This document shows, in pieces, positions 1-8,714 of a DNA stretch of 64,000 nt. How positions within the stretch are numbered: position 1 is the stretch's first letter; each line of letters starts with the position of its first letter. The stretch is from Phycisphaerales bacterium (lineage in GTDB: Bacteria; Planctomycetota; Phycisphaerae; Phycisphaerales; UBA1924). The notes beneath the pieces are model-generated. The model searched no databases and was not told the origin of the DNA. It was given only the letters and a program-made list of their open reading frames with translations. A program made the translations under genes and the position numbers. The stretch spans positions 1-64,000 of the forward strand of contig JADLCX010000021.1 of assembly GCA_020846975.1 (NCBI GenBank). Reading direction: 5' to 3'.

Positions 1-93
1 GTGCCGAGTCACCGAGTTGGTCATCCTGACCTCCGCTTGATCCACGGCCTCCGCCGTGTCACCAAGCATCGATCAGCATCACCATCGTTCAGT

Positions 94-111
94 CATTATT
101 CGGCAATAATG
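94..111. promoter_or_regulatory. AT-rich inverted repeat upstream of the NagB-like gene
   Basis: A perfect 7-base inverted repeat (CATTATT, 4-base spacer, AATAATG) stands out as AT-rich in very GC-rich sequence, about 110 bases before the downstream start codon. Its form fits a regulator operator. NagC/ROK-type repressors of amino-sugar genes use AT-rich palindromes, but no regulator is visible here, so the link is inference. Confidence 0.3.
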
Positions 112-220
112 CGGTTGCCCTGCCGAGACCCCTGTTCGGCCGCCCGGTTGGGACATCGCACGGGTACCATGACGGGATCGCCCAGTCCGGCTTGGACTTG
201 GAGTCGATCTGGAGAGCCCG

Positions 221-2410
221 ATGGCCGGATCCAACGGACACAATCGCCCCGGCGGACTCAAGGGACGGCCGGTCGGCTCAGCCGCCACCACGAACACCAT
301 CACGAGCCGCGATGCAAGGATGCGGAGACTCGAGAGGGTCCCGGTGGTGATCCATGGCACCAGCGGAGAGGCCAACCGCGCGGTCGCCGGCCAGATCGCC
401 GAACTCATTCGAGACAAGGCCGAGCGCGGCGAACGGGCGGTGCTCGGTCTGGCCACGGGGAGCACGCCGACGGGCGTGTATGACGAGCTGGTGCGGATGC
501 ACCGCGAGGAAAGGCTCAGTTTCCGCAACGTCGTGACCTTCAACCTCGACGAGTACTGGCCCATGCAGCCCGACCGGCTGCAGAGTTACGTGAGGTTCAT
601 GCGCGAGCACCTGTTCGACCACGTCGATATCCCACGGGCCAGCGTCAACATCCCTGACGGAACCGCGGCACGCGAGCGGGTGGGCACGTTCTGCGAGGGC
701 TACGAGCGGGCGATCGCCGGCGCGGGCGGCATCGACCTCCAGATCCTGGGCATCGGCCGCACGGGGCACGTGGGGTTCAATGAACCCGGATCCTCGCGCG
801 AGAGCCGCACGCGATTGATCACGCTCGATCGCGTGACGCGAATGGACGCCGCGAGCGATTTCTTCGGTGAATGGCACGTGCCGCGGCAGGCGATCACGAT
901 GGGCGTCGGCACGATTCTTGATGCCAAGCGGATCATCCTGCTTGCCTTCGGCGAGCACAAGGCCGGCATCATCAGGCGTGCGGTCGAGGGCGAGATCACC
1001 CCCGGTGTCGCGGCCAGTTATCTGCAGGAACACCGCGCGACGCAGATCGTGCTCGACGAGGCCGCGTCGGCGGAACTCACGCGGGTCAAGACGCCGTGGA
1101 TGCTCGGATCGATCCGTGACTTCGGCCTTGATTGGACGGTGGCGCTCACGCGCCGGGCCACGATCTGGCTGGCCCTCACGCTCGGCAAGCCGATCCTGAA
1201 ACTGACCGATGAGGACTACAGCGAGCACGGCCTCCAGGAACTGGTTGCGTCGAGCGCGGGCGGCGCGTACGACATCAACATCGAGGTCTTCCGTTCGCTG
1301 CAGGGCACGATCACGGGTTGGCCCGCGGGCCGCGCTCAGGGCACCCCGCCGCCGGGCGGCGTGCCATCGTTTCCAACCCGCTCGGACACCGGCAGGCCGT
1401 CGTCGCACTGGGAGATTGCGCAGTCGATGTCTTCGCAGTCGCCCGCCTCGGAGAGACGGGGTACCCAAAGGCGGGCGACCCAGGCCAAGCGGGTCGTGCT
1501 TTTCAGCCCTCACCCGGATGACGATGTGATCAGCATGGGCGGAACGTTCATCCGCCTGTGCGATCAGGGCCACGAGGTGCATGTGGCGTACCAGACCAGC
1601 GGCAACATCGCGGTGTGGGACGAGACCGCGCTGCGGCACGCGGACTTCGTCACCGAGTTCGCCGGTGCGTTCTTCCGCGGCGGATCTCGCGAAGGCGAGC
1701 GCGTGGCGTCGCACATCGAGGAGACGGTCGAGCGATTCATCAAGCGGAAGCGGGCGGGCGAGATCGACATCCCGGAACTCCGCACGATCAAGTCGCTGAT
1801 CCGCCGGACCGAGGCCCGCGCGGGCGCCCGGTTCTGCGGCGTCGCCGACGAGGGCCGCATCCACTTCCTTGACCTGCCTTTTTACGAGACCGGCAAGGTC
1901 CGCAAGCAACCCCTCGGAAGCGAGGATATCCGCATCGTCGCGGAACTCCTCGACCGCGTGAAGCCCGACCATGTGTACGCGGCGGGCGACCTCAGCGACC
2001 CCCACGGCACGCATCGCGTGTGTCTCGCGGCGATCCTTCGGGCCATCGAGTCGCTGCAATCCCGGCCGTGGATGAAGTCCTGCGAGGTCTGGCTGTACCG
2101 CGGCGCGTGGCAGGAGTGGGAGCCGCACGAGATCGACATGGCCGTGCCCCTCTCGCCGGACGAGGTGAAGCGCAAGCGCATGGCGATCTTCAAGCACGAG
2201 AGCCAGAAAGACAAGGCTCTTTTCCCGGGCCCGAACGACCCTCGCGAGTTCTGGCAGCGGGCCGAAGATCGCAACCGCAACACCGCACAGCTCTACGACC
2301 GCCTGGGGCTGACCGAGTACGAAGCCATGGAGGGGTTCGTCCGCTTGAAGCCGGCGTCGCCGCCGATACAAGAAGCCAATCGCCGTGCGTCGAAGCACGC
2401 TCGTCGATGA
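221..2410 (+). CDS. NagB-like glucosamine-6-phosphate deaminase fused to a PIG-L (LmbE-type) deacetylase domain
   Basis: A 729-residue two-domain protein. Residues about 40-300 resemble glucosamine-6-phosphate isomerase/deaminase: the GLATGSTP phosphate loop, NLDEY (the catalytic Asp) and GHVGFNEPGSS are visible. Residues about 420-700 form a PIG-L N-acetylglucosamine deacetylase domain with SPHPDDD and the later DPHGTH metal-binding motifs. The same fusion is known from Bacteroidetes-type proteins. In the deaminase part, the Asp that precedes the catalytic His in Escherichia coli NagB (DGH) is Thr here (TGH), so true deaminase activity is uncertain. The fusion suggests a role in amino-sugar catabolism, with deacetylation and sugar-phosphate chemistry in one cytosolic protein. 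The ATG is preceded by GGAG; a later ATG at 320 would trim a poorly conserved leader. Confidence 0.88.
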   Translation: MAGSNGHNRPGGLKGRPVGSAATTNTITSRDARMRRLERVPVVIHGTSGEANRAVAGQIAELIRDKAERGERAVLGLATGSTPTGVYDELVRMHREERLSFRNVVTFNLDEYWPMQPDRLQSYVRFMREHLFDHVDIPRASVNIPDGTAARERVGTFCEGYERAIAGAGGIDLQILGIGRTGHVGFNEPGSSRESRTRLITLDRVTRMDAASDFFGEWHVPRQAITMGVGTILDAKRIILLAFGEHKAGIIRRAVEGEITPGVAASYLQEHRATQIVLDEAASAELTRVKTPWMLGSIRDFGLDWTVALTRRATIWLALTLGKPILKLTDEDYSEHGLQELVASSAGGAYDINIEVFRSLQGTITGWPAGRAQGTPPPGGVPSFPTRSDTGRPSSHWEIAQSMSSQSPASERRGTQRRATQAKRVVLFSPHPDDDVISMGGTFIRLCDQGHEVHVAYQTSGNIAVWDETALRHADFVTEFAGAFFRGGSREGERVASHIEETVERFIKRKRAGEIDIPELRTIKSLIRRTEARAGARFCGVADEGRIHFLDLPFYETGKVRKQPLGSEDIRIVAELLDRVKPDHVYAAGDLSDPHGTHRVCLAAILRAIESLQSRPWMKSCEVWLYRGAWQEWEPHEIDMAVPLSPDEVKRKRMAIFKHESQKDKALFPGPNDPREFWQRAEDRNRNTAQLYDRLGLTEYEAMEGFVRLKPASPPIQEANRRASKHARR

Positions 2411-2429
2411 ACCCAAGCCTGATGGAGAA

Positions 2430-2504
2430 TGCCGAGGGGCGGACTCGAACCGCCGACCTCCGGGTTATGAATCCAGCGCTCTAAACCAGCTGAGCTACCT
2501 CGGC
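2430..2504 (-). tRNA. tRNA-Met (anticodon CAT)
   Basis: Cloverleaf on the minus strand with a perfect 7-bp acceptor stem (GCCGAGG/CCTCGGC), D-arm TAGCTCAG, T-arm GGTTCGAGTC, anticodon loop TTCATAA and discriminator A. Position 31-39 is an A-C mismatch. CAT could also be the lysidine-modified tRNA-Ile2; elongator Met is the better first guess. CCA is not encoded. A TATACT box lies just upstream (complement of 2514-2519). Confidence 0.93.
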
Positions 2505-2617
2505 GTCGGGCGGAGTATAGGGCCCGTGGGATGACTTTCGCGTCAAGACTAGGACAAGCACCCGATCACGGCGAATCGGGCGCATCGCCGCCCCACGAGT
2601 CTTCGGAAGTCGCTCGA

Positions 2618-2923
2618 TCAATCCACCACATCGGCACGGCTGACACGCGCATCGGCGCCCATCGCCGTCGCGGGCGGGGCGATGCGCGGCGAGTTCGCGG
2701 CCGAGGCGGGCGGAGGGAGATTGGTCGGATGCTCAGACTGCCGACGCACGGTCTCGGTGATCTGGTCGTCCACTCCCGCCAAGCCCTTCTTGAACTCGAC
2801 GATGCCCTTGCCGAGGCTTCGGCCGACTTCGGGAAGCCTGCGGCCAAAGATCAGAAGTCCCAGCGCGAGCAGAATGACCCACGTCATCGGGGTCATGTGG
2901 TTGATGAATGCCAGCGTGGTCAT
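2618..2923 (-). CDS. tatA: Twin-arginine translocase subunit TatA-like
   Basis: A 101-residue TatA/Hcf106-type protein, a component of the Tat system that moves folded proteins across the cytoplasmic membrane. It shows the family plan: a short N-terminal membrane helix (residues about 10-25, WVILLALGLLIF), the conserved FGRRLPEVGRSLGKGI hinge and amphipathic helix, then a charged, Pro/Ala-rich disordered tail. TatB proteins share this plan, but the length and F-G-R-x-L-P-E signature favour TatA. It stands alone; no tatC is in the window. The ATG is preceded by AGGATG-like purines. Confidence 0.9.
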   Translation of the reverse strand: MTTLAFINHMTPMTWVILLALGLLIFGRRLPEVGRSLGKGIVEFKKGLAGVDDQITETVRRQSEHPTNLPPPASAANSPRIAPPATAMGADARVSRADVVD

Positions 2924-3093
2924 CGGTCACATCCTTGTCGTTCGGCGTAACAACTGAGCAGACTCCGAACAGTAGCGCGCCGCTGACTTATCGGCAAATT
3001 CTCTGACGCGCTTGGGCATTGGGCTAACGGTGGGCTCGCGAACGCCTTGCTCCGTCCGCCCGCTTCGACCGCCGTATCCAACCACAATACGAA

Positions 3094-4395
3094 CTACTGC
3101 GACGCTTTCACCATATCGGCGAGTCGATCCAACCCGGCAGTCAGGTTTGCTCGCGGGGGGCCGAAGCTGAATCGGACGAATCGGCACAGACCTGGGTCGG
3201 CTTGTCGCTTGGTCCCAGGGTTCACATCGAAGAACTCGCCTGGAACAGTCAGAACACGGTGCTTGAACGCCTCGCGCATGAAGCCCTGCCCGGTGCTGAG
3301 CGGGCCGGGGAGTGACGATACATCGCCGTAGATGTAGAAGGTGCCCGAATGGCGGCTGGCGGGATGGTGGAACTTGACGCCCAGCGCGCTCAGCCGCTCG
3401 ATCGTGATGCGCCGCTTCTCGGCAAACTCGGCACGGACCGCCGCGAGTTCCTGATCGGCGCGGGCGGGCTTGAGCACCTCGATCGCCGCACGCTGCATCG
3501 GGCGACACGGCCCTCCATCCAGGAAGCTGCCCGCCGCGGTCATGCGCTGGATGATGTCCGTGGGCGCAACGACCCAGCCGATACGCCAGCCCGGGTACCG
3601 GAAGCACTTGGTCAATCCGTCGATCACGACGACCCGATCGCTGTTCACATCGTCGATGAACTCGGCGGCGCTTACGCCCGCGGATGCCGGCTTGCCGTCG
3701 GCGGTGTAGTGGTAGTGGGAGTAGAACTCGTCCATGAGCAGGGTCGTGCCGCGCGTGCGGGAAAGCTCGACCCACGCCCTGAGTTCCTCGCCGCTGATCA
3801 CCACGCCGGTCGGGTTGCACGGATTGCTGATCAGCAGCGCGTCGAGCCTGTCTCGACCGACGCGGTCGCCCAAAGCTTCCGGGGTGATGGTGAAGCCGCT
3901 CGCCGGAGAGAGGTCGATCTGCACGGGATCGATCGTCGGGAACGAGGTCAGCAGGTCTTCATAGGCCGTGTAATCCGGCGTGAAGTGGCCGAGCCGCGCG
4001 TGCTTCATCGAGGCGGCCAGGCGAGAGAGCGCCATGCGCCCGCCCGCCGCGACGGCGATGTTCTGCTCGGTGTATTGCGACTTCATGCCGACTCGGTACA
4101 GACGGTTGTAGTGGGCGGCGATCGCGGCCCGCAGGTCCGGTAGGCCTTCGACCGGCCCGTACGCGTGGTCCGCAAGGTCTATCTTGAGGTCGCTGAATCT
4201 CGCCGGCGCGCCCGGCAGCTCCCCCACTTCCGGTTGACCCTGCCCGAGGTTCGACCACGATGGGTCGCCCATGCGGTATCCCACCCTTGCGGCCTCGTTG
4301 TTGACACGGATCACGCCCATGAAAGGCAGGTCGCGGAAGACCGCCGCGGCGGGCAGAGGAGCGGTTCGCGTCGGCTGGGGTGGGGCTTGGATCAT
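3094..4395 (-). CDS. Pyridoxal-phosphate-dependent aminotransferase (class I/II)
   Basis: A 433-residue fold-type I aminotransferase. Visible motifs are the YGPVEGLPDLR substrate/cofactor region, SNPCNPTG, MDEFYSHY and the Schiff-base lysine in DGLTKCFRYPGWRIGW, followed by a C-terminal Arg region (RFVRFSFGP). These are typical of aspartate/aromatic/alanine-type enzymes that move an amino group between an amino acid and a 2-oxoacid in the cytosol. The exact substrate cannot be read from sequence. The gene is divergent from the first globin gene and has no obvious operon partner. Confidence 0.88.
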   Translation of the reverse strand: MIQAPPQPTRTAPLPAAAVFRDLPFMGVIRVNNEAARVGYRMGDPSWSNLGQGQPEVGELPGAPARFSDLKIDLADHAYGPVEGLPDLRAAIAAHYNRLYRVGMKSQYTEQNIAVAAGGRMALSRLAASMKHARLGHFTPDYTAYEDLLTSFPTIDPVQIDLSPASGFTITPEALGDRVGRDRLDALLISNPCNPTGVVISGEELRAWVELSRTRGTTLLMDEFYSHYHYTADGKPASAGVSAAEFIDDVNSDRVVVIDGLTKCFRYPGWRIGWVVAPTDIIQRMTAAGSFLDGGPCRPMQRAAIEVLKPARADQELAAVRAEFAEKRRITIERLSALGVKFHHPASRHSGTFYIYGDVSSLPGPLSTGQGFMREAFKHRVLTVPGEFFDVNPGTKRQADPGLCRFVRFSFGPPRANLTAGLDRLADMVKASQ

Positions 4396-4628
4396 GGGAC
4401 GGTCCTTGTTGCGGTTGGGGGGGGTGGCGATCGTACTCAGGACGGCCGCCCGAGCGCTCTCGGACCTCGGGTGCCGATCGAGTTGAGCGGATACGCCGCG
4501 TGCGCTGATCGTGCCGCGACGCGGATCGTGCCCGGGGAGCCGGCGCGAACGCGGTGCTCGAACCTTGCCGACGATCCGTCCCGCGCGGCCGGCGGCGGCC
4601 GAGCCCTTGCAAACTCCCGGAGTTCACG

Positions 4629-5066
4629 ATGTTCCTCGACCATTCAAGCGTTCAGCAGGTCCGCACGCACGGGGCCGCGATCGATCGTTGCGCCTACCAG
4701 CTCGTTGACGGGTTCTGCGACCGGTTCTTCGGCGCCTGCCCGCACCTCCGAAGGTCATTCGCGACCGATGCGCGGCAGCGCCGGGAAATGGCGCACCGAT
4801 GGGCGTGGTTCATCCGGCATCTGGGTGAGACCGACCTTGTGAAGACCGAGCTCGGCCGGTTCGGCAAGACGCTCACCTCGCGCGGGTTCAGCCACCCGAC
4901 CTTCCTGACGGCCCGGGCGTGTCTGCTCGAAGCGACCCGTGCTGCGGCGCACACCTGCAACGCGCCGTGGGGGCCCGCACAGGAATCGGCGTGGGCCTCC
5001 GCGATCGACGCCTGCCTTGAAGTCATGAACCCGTCGGCCCGCATGTTCTACGCCAAGGCCGCCTGA
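4629..5066 (+). CDS. Globin-fold protein without an evident proximal histidine (first of a tandem pair)
   Basis: A 145-residue protein with the globin pattern: a B-helix-like segment (LVDGFCDRFFGACPHLRRSF), an E-helix-like segment (residues 54-74, MAHRWAWFIRHLGE) and a G/H region (TFLTARACLLEAT). Globins usually bind haem through a His in the F helix. Here the F-helix stretch, residues 75-87, has only Gly, Arg, Phe, Lys, Thr and Ser; the next His (89) aligns with the start of helix G instead. It may be a haem-free globin fold or use another ligand. A GGAG sits before the chosen ATG. A second globin follows 212 bases downstream on the same strand. Confidence 0.72.
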   Translation: MFLDHSSVQQVRTHGAAIDRCAYQLVDGFCDRFFGACPHLRRSFATDARQRREMAHRWAWFIRHLGETDLVKTELGRFGKTLTSRGFSHPTFLTARACLLEATRAAAHTCNAPWGPAQESAWASAIDACLEVMNPSARMFYAKAA

Positions 5067-5278
5067 TTGCGGTGGCTCCGGCAGGTTATTGAGACCTACA
5101 ACGACGAAGTTCGGCAATCTCCGCAAGCCGGGATCGGTCACAACCGATTCTGAATTGGACGGTTGTTCAGGCACGTCCCCGTTGTCGGGTCGGACGCTGA
5201 CGCTCGGCGTGCACCCGCTGATGGCTGGCCCCCCTCCCCCCTCCCCCTGTTCCCTTCAACATGACGCGAGGTTCGCCG

Positions 5279-5704
5279 ATGAACGCCGATCAACTCGACA
5301 GCATCCGTGAGACGTTCCGCACGCTCGCACCCCGCGGGCCGGAGTTGTTCGAGCGGTTCGTCAAGCGGGTCAGGGCGGCATCGCCGACACTCGGCAAGCT
5401 CTTTCCCGACGAGCCCCGTGACCACGCCCAACCCTACATCGCGCCGTGCGGGATGGTGGTGAAGAACCTGCACCGGCTGAGCGCGATTGAATACCTGCTG
5501 CTCGAAACGGGTGTGCGGAACCAGATGCTCGGGATGGAGCCGCGGGACTACGGCATCATCCGGGATGCCCTGCTCGAGACCCTGCGCGAAGGCATGGGCG
5601 ATGAGTGGACGCACGACCTCCACGACGAGTGGATGGAGGCGATCCAGGTCGTGACCAGCCTGATGATCCGCGGCGCGGGCCGGGCTCGGGCGAAGGCGGC
5701 GTAA
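5279..5704 (+). CDS. Globin-fold protein without an evident proximal histidine (second of a tandem pair)
   Basis: A 141-residue single-domain globin. The C-terminal half (ALLETLREGMGDEWT, then EWMEAI) closely follows the flavohaemoglobin/vitreoscilla-type G-H region. In that family the motif R-H-x-G-Y-G-V-x-P-E-H-Y contains the proximal His; here the matching stretch is R-N-Q-M-L-G-M-E-P-R-D-Y, so Asn81 stands at the His position. Oxygen or NO binding in the usual way is therefore doubtful. The ATG at 5279 is preceded by GCGAGG; an in-frame ATG at 5261 would add six residues. aspS follows 96 bases downstream. Confidence 0.82.
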   Translation: MNADQLDSIRETFRTLAPRGPELFERFVKRVRAASPTLGKLFPDEPRDHAQPYIAPCGMVVKNLHRLSAIEYLLLETGVRNQMLGMEPRDYGIIRDALLETLREGMGDEWTHDLHDEWMEAIQVVTSLMIRGAGRARAKAA

Positions 5705-5767
5705 GCGAGAATACTGCGCGGCAGAACTGGGCCGAAGCGTGCCGGGCTCTCCGCCCGCACCGACCGC

Positions 5768-5773
5768 TATACT
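5768..5773 (+). promoter_or_regulatory. Probable -10 box for aspS
   Basis: TATACT lies 28 bases before the aspS start, in otherwise GC-rich sequence. No convincing -35 hexamer is seen at the usual spacing. A strong Shine-Dalgarno (GGAAGGA) follows before the ATG. Confidence 0.35.
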
Positions 5774-5800
5774 CCGCCCCGATACGGGAAGGAACCAACC

Positions 5801-7654
5801 ATGCTCCGGCGCACGCACACCTGCGGCGAGCTTCGTGAATCGCACATCGGCCAGACCGTCAACCTCAATGGCTGGGTCAACAGCTACCGCGACCACGGCG
5901 GCCTGGTCTTCATCGACCTGCGCGACCGCTTCGGCCTGACGCAACTGGTCTTCGATCCCGAGGGCGCGGCCAATCCGTCCATGCACGAGGCCGCCCGCAA
6001 GCTCCGCAACGAGGATGTTGTCGCGGTGCGGGGCACGATCCGGACCCGTATCGGCGGCGAGAACCCCAAGCTGGCGACCGGCAAGGTCGAGCTGGTCGTG
6101 TCCGAGCTCGAGGTGCTCAACAAGACCGACAATCCCCCGTTCCTTCCCGACGATTTCGGCCAGTTGCCCAACGAGGAGATCCGGCTCAAGCACCGGTACC
6201 TCGACCTCCGCCGGACGACGATGCAGAAGATCCTGACCACGCGCCACAACGTGATGCGTGCGACGCGGAACTACTTCCACGAGAACGGCTTCCTCGAAGT
6301 CGAGACGCCGATCCTGTACAAGTCCACGCCCGAGGGGGCCCGCGAGTTCATCGTCCCCTGCCGCAACGTGCCGGGAACATTCTACGCACTCCCGCAGTCG
6401 CCCCAGTTGTTCAAGCAGATCCTCATGGTGTCGGGATGCGATCGATACATGCAGATCTGCCGCTGCTTCCGGGATGAAGACCCGCGCGCCGACCGCCAGC
6501 CGGAGTTCAGCCAGGTCGATCTTGAAATGAGTTTCGTCCGGCGCGAGCACATCATGGAGATGATGGAAGGGTTCGTGCGCCGAGTGTTCGGTGAGGTGCT
6601 CGGCATCACCGTGCCCGCGCTGGTGCGCATGCCCTACCGCGAGTGCCTTGAACGCTTCGGGATCGACCGTCCCGACACGCGGTACGGGCTGGAGATCAAG
6701 GACATCTCCGAGATCGCGGCCAAGTGCGATTTCAAGGTCTTCAAGGATGCGCTCGCGAAGAACCCCACCGCCCGCCAGTTCTACTCCAAGAAGGGCGTCG
6801 TGAAGGCGATCCGCATTCCGGGCGGCGCGGAGAAACTGACCCGCAAGCTGACCGACGGCTACAGCGAGTGGGTCAAGACCTTCGGCGCGGGGGGTGTCGC
6901 CGTCGTCAAAACGATCAAGACGCCGGACGGCAACATCGGATTTGAGACCGGTATCGCCAAGTTCATCGACGCTCCGACCGTTAAGCCCGAGCTCATCGCC
7001 GCGCTGGGCCTTCAGGTCGGCGACACCGTCCTGTTCGTGGCCGACACTTACGCCGTCGCGACCAAGACGCTCGGCGAACTTCGGCAGAAGGTCGCCCGCG
7101 ACCTCGGCATCGTGCCCGAGTGGGGCAAGATGTGGAACTTCCTGTGGATGATCGATCCGCCGATGTTCGAGCGCAACAAGGACACGGGCAAGTGGGTCGC
7201 CCTGCATCACCCCTTTACGGCACCGCGCGACGACCAGGCCGCGGCGTTCGTCGAGGCCGCCGAGGATGACGACGAAACCCTCGAGTCGATCGTGTCGGCG
7301 GGCTACGACGTCGTGCTCAACGGGTCGGAGATCGGCGGCGGCTCGATCCGCATCCACGACCGCGCGGTGCAGAGCAAGGTCTTCCAGTTGCTGGGCCTCT
7401 CGCCCGAGCAGGCCAAGGAAAAGTTCAGCTTCCTCCTCGAGGCGCTGTCGTACGGCGCACCTCCCCACGGCGGCATCGCCTTCGGGCTCGACCGGCTCGT
7501 CATGCACCTGGTCGGATCGGACAACATCCGGGACGTGATCGCCTTCCCCAAGACGCAGATCGGCGCCGACCTGATGACGCGGGCCCCGAGTTCGTGCACG
7601 GAGGACCAGATGAAGCAGGTCCACATCAAGAGCACGTGGGTTCCGCCGGTTTGA
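5801..7654 (+). CDS. aspS: Aspartyl-tRNA synthetase
   Basis: A 617-residue class II aminoacyl-tRNA synthetase that charges tRNA-Asp with aspartate. In order: an N-terminal OB-fold anticodon-binding domain (VNLNGWVNSYRDHGGLVFIDLRD), the catalytic domain with FLEVETPIL (motif 1), CRCFRDEDPRADRQPEFSQ (motif 2), an inserted GAD domain about residues 290-420, and motif 3 near the C terminus (GGIAFGLDRLVM). Length and insertion are those of the usual bacterial type. The ATG follows a GGAAGGA ribosome-binding site. No partner gene overlaps it. Confidence 0.98.
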   Translation: MLRRTHTCGELRESHIGQTVNLNGWVNSYRDHGGLVFIDLRDRFGLTQLVFDPEGAANPSMHEAARKLRNEDVVAVRGTIRTRIGGENPKLATGKVELVVSELEVLNKTDNPPFLPDDFGQLPNEEIRLKHRYLDLRRTTMQKILTTRHNVMRATRNYFHENGFLEVETPILYKSTPEGAREFIVPCRNVPGTFYALPQSPQLFKQILMVSGCDRYMQICRCFRDEDPRADRQPEFSQVDLEMSFVRREHIMEMMEGFVRRVFGEVLGITVPALVRMPYRECLERFGIDRPDTRYGLEIKDISEIAAKCDFKVFKDALAKNPTARQFYSKKGVVKAIRIPGGAEKLTRKLTDGYSEWVKTFGAGGVAVVKTIKTPDGNIGFETGIAKFIDAPTVKPELIAALGLQVGDTVLFVADTYAVATKTLGELRQKVARDLGIVPEWGKMWNFLWMIDPPMFERNKDTGKWVALHHPFTAPRDDQAAAFVEAAEDDDETLESIVSAGYDVVLNGSEIGGGSIRIHDRAVQSKVFQLLGLSPEQAKEKFSFLLEALSYGAPPHGGIAFGLDRLVMHLVGSDNIRDVIAFPKTQIGADLMTRAPSSCTEDQMKQVHIKSTWVPPV

Positions 7655-7659
7655 TAGCC

Positions 7660-7815
7660 GTACGCGGAGGTACCAGAGAACATCAGAGACAGCAGAGGAA
7701 AGGCGAGCAGCGGCCCGACCCTCGGGTTCTTGATTCAGCGCCTGCCCGGAATGCCGTGAACGGCGGAGCATTCATTCGAGCTGATCGTTTGTCCGATCTC
7801 CGCTGCCTCTGCTGT
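7660..7815. repeat. Inverted-repeat element, copy 1 of a dispersed family
   Basis: The aspS-methyltransferase spacer carries a segment at 7660-7689 that matches 42615-42644 at all but a few positions in the first 29 bases (shared core CAGAGAACATCAGAG). Inside it, ACAGCAGAGG at 7689-7698 is perfectly complementary to CCTCTGCTGT at 7806-7815, so the transcript could fold into a long-range stem. The other copy is similarly built from complementary ends, which suggests a small non-coding repeat rather than chance. Confidence 0.55.
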
Positions 7816-7863
7816 ATGCCGCAACCACTACGCAGTGCCTTTGCGGGCGCGTACGCTTGAGGT

Positions 7864-8607
7864 ATGCAGTGGTTCGAGGATGACCATCTATGGCGCGAGC
7901 TGCGCGAGGTGCTGTTCACACCCGAGACACTCGCGAAGGCCCCGGCGGAGATCGACGCGCTGTGGCGCCTCGTCGGGCCGCGTGCCGGCGCGGCCGTGCT
8001 GGACTTGCCATGCGGAGTGGGACGGCACGCGATCGAACTCGCGCGCCGCGGCTGCCGCGTCACCGCGGCCGATCGAACTCGCCCGTACCTGCTGGAGGCA
8101 CGAGATGCCGCCTCGGCCGTCGGCGTCGAGCTGGAACTGGTCGAGGCCGACATGCGCGAGTTCTGCCGGCCCGGCGCGTTCGACTTCGTGTTCAATCTCT
8201 GGACGAGCTTCGGGTACAACGCAGACCCCGCGGATGACGCCCGTGTGCTCGCCAACTTCTTTGCGAGCCTGAAGCCCGGCGGAACCCTGGTCATGGAGTT
8301 GCACTCGAAAGAGACCTGCGCGAAGGTCTTCCGCGAGCGAGATTGGCGGCGGCTGCCCGACGGCCGGGTTCTGATCGAGGAGCGTGCCGTGCGCGACGGC
8401 TGGGGATGGATCGACAACGTGTGGAACGTGCTCGACGGCCCCAGCCGGCGCGAGATCAGGTTCGGGCATCGCCTGTACTCGGCGATCGAGCTCTGCGATC
8501 TTGCTTCGCGTGCCGGGTTCACGGATGTGCGGACATTCAATGGGTTGACCGGCCTGCCGTTCGACCACGGGGCCGAGCGCCTGGCGATCACGGCTCGCAG
8601 GGATTGA
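7864..8607 (+). CDS. Class I SAM-dependent methyltransferase
   Basis: A 247-residue Rossmann-fold methyltransferase. Motif I is LDLPCGVGRHAIELARRG (residues about 46-63), with the acidic residue after strand 2 (TAADRTRPYL), the motif around residue 98 (EADMREF) and the strand-4 segment FDFVFNLWTSFGYN. The C-terminal half contains LKPGGTLVMELHSKE. The family methylates small molecules, proteins or RNA using S-adenosylmethionine; the substrate cannot be told. It stands alone between aspS and a gene for an exported protein. Confidence 0.85.
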   Translation: MQWFEDDHLWRELREVLFTPETLAKAPAEIDALWRLVGPRAGAAVLDLPCGVGRHAIELARRGCRVTAADRTRPYLLEARDAASAVGVELELVEADMREFCRPGAFDFVFNLWTSFGYNADPADDARVLANFFASLKPGGTLVMELHSKETCAKVFRERDWRRLPDGRVLIEERAVRDGWGWIDNVWNVLDGPSRREIRFGHRLYSAIELCDLASRAGFTDVRTFNGLTGLPFDHGAERLAITARRD

Positions 8608-8714
8608 GCGCGGAATCAAAAACCGGTGTCCGTCGAGGCTCGAAGTACCTGCGTGAGGCATGGGGTCCCCCCCGACGCGCCCAACCCCGAACTCGCCTCG
8701 CGAAGGAGATCCCG

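Noticed and set aside
2430-2504. tRNA-CAT as tRNA-Ile2 rather than tRNA-Met
   Set aside because: Not excluded, but identity elements seen here do not clearly point to Ile2; Met kept as the simpler call.
5138-7771. Minus-strand open frame opposite aspS
   Set aside because: aspS has all synthetase motifs; the opposite frame has none and no ribosome-binding site.
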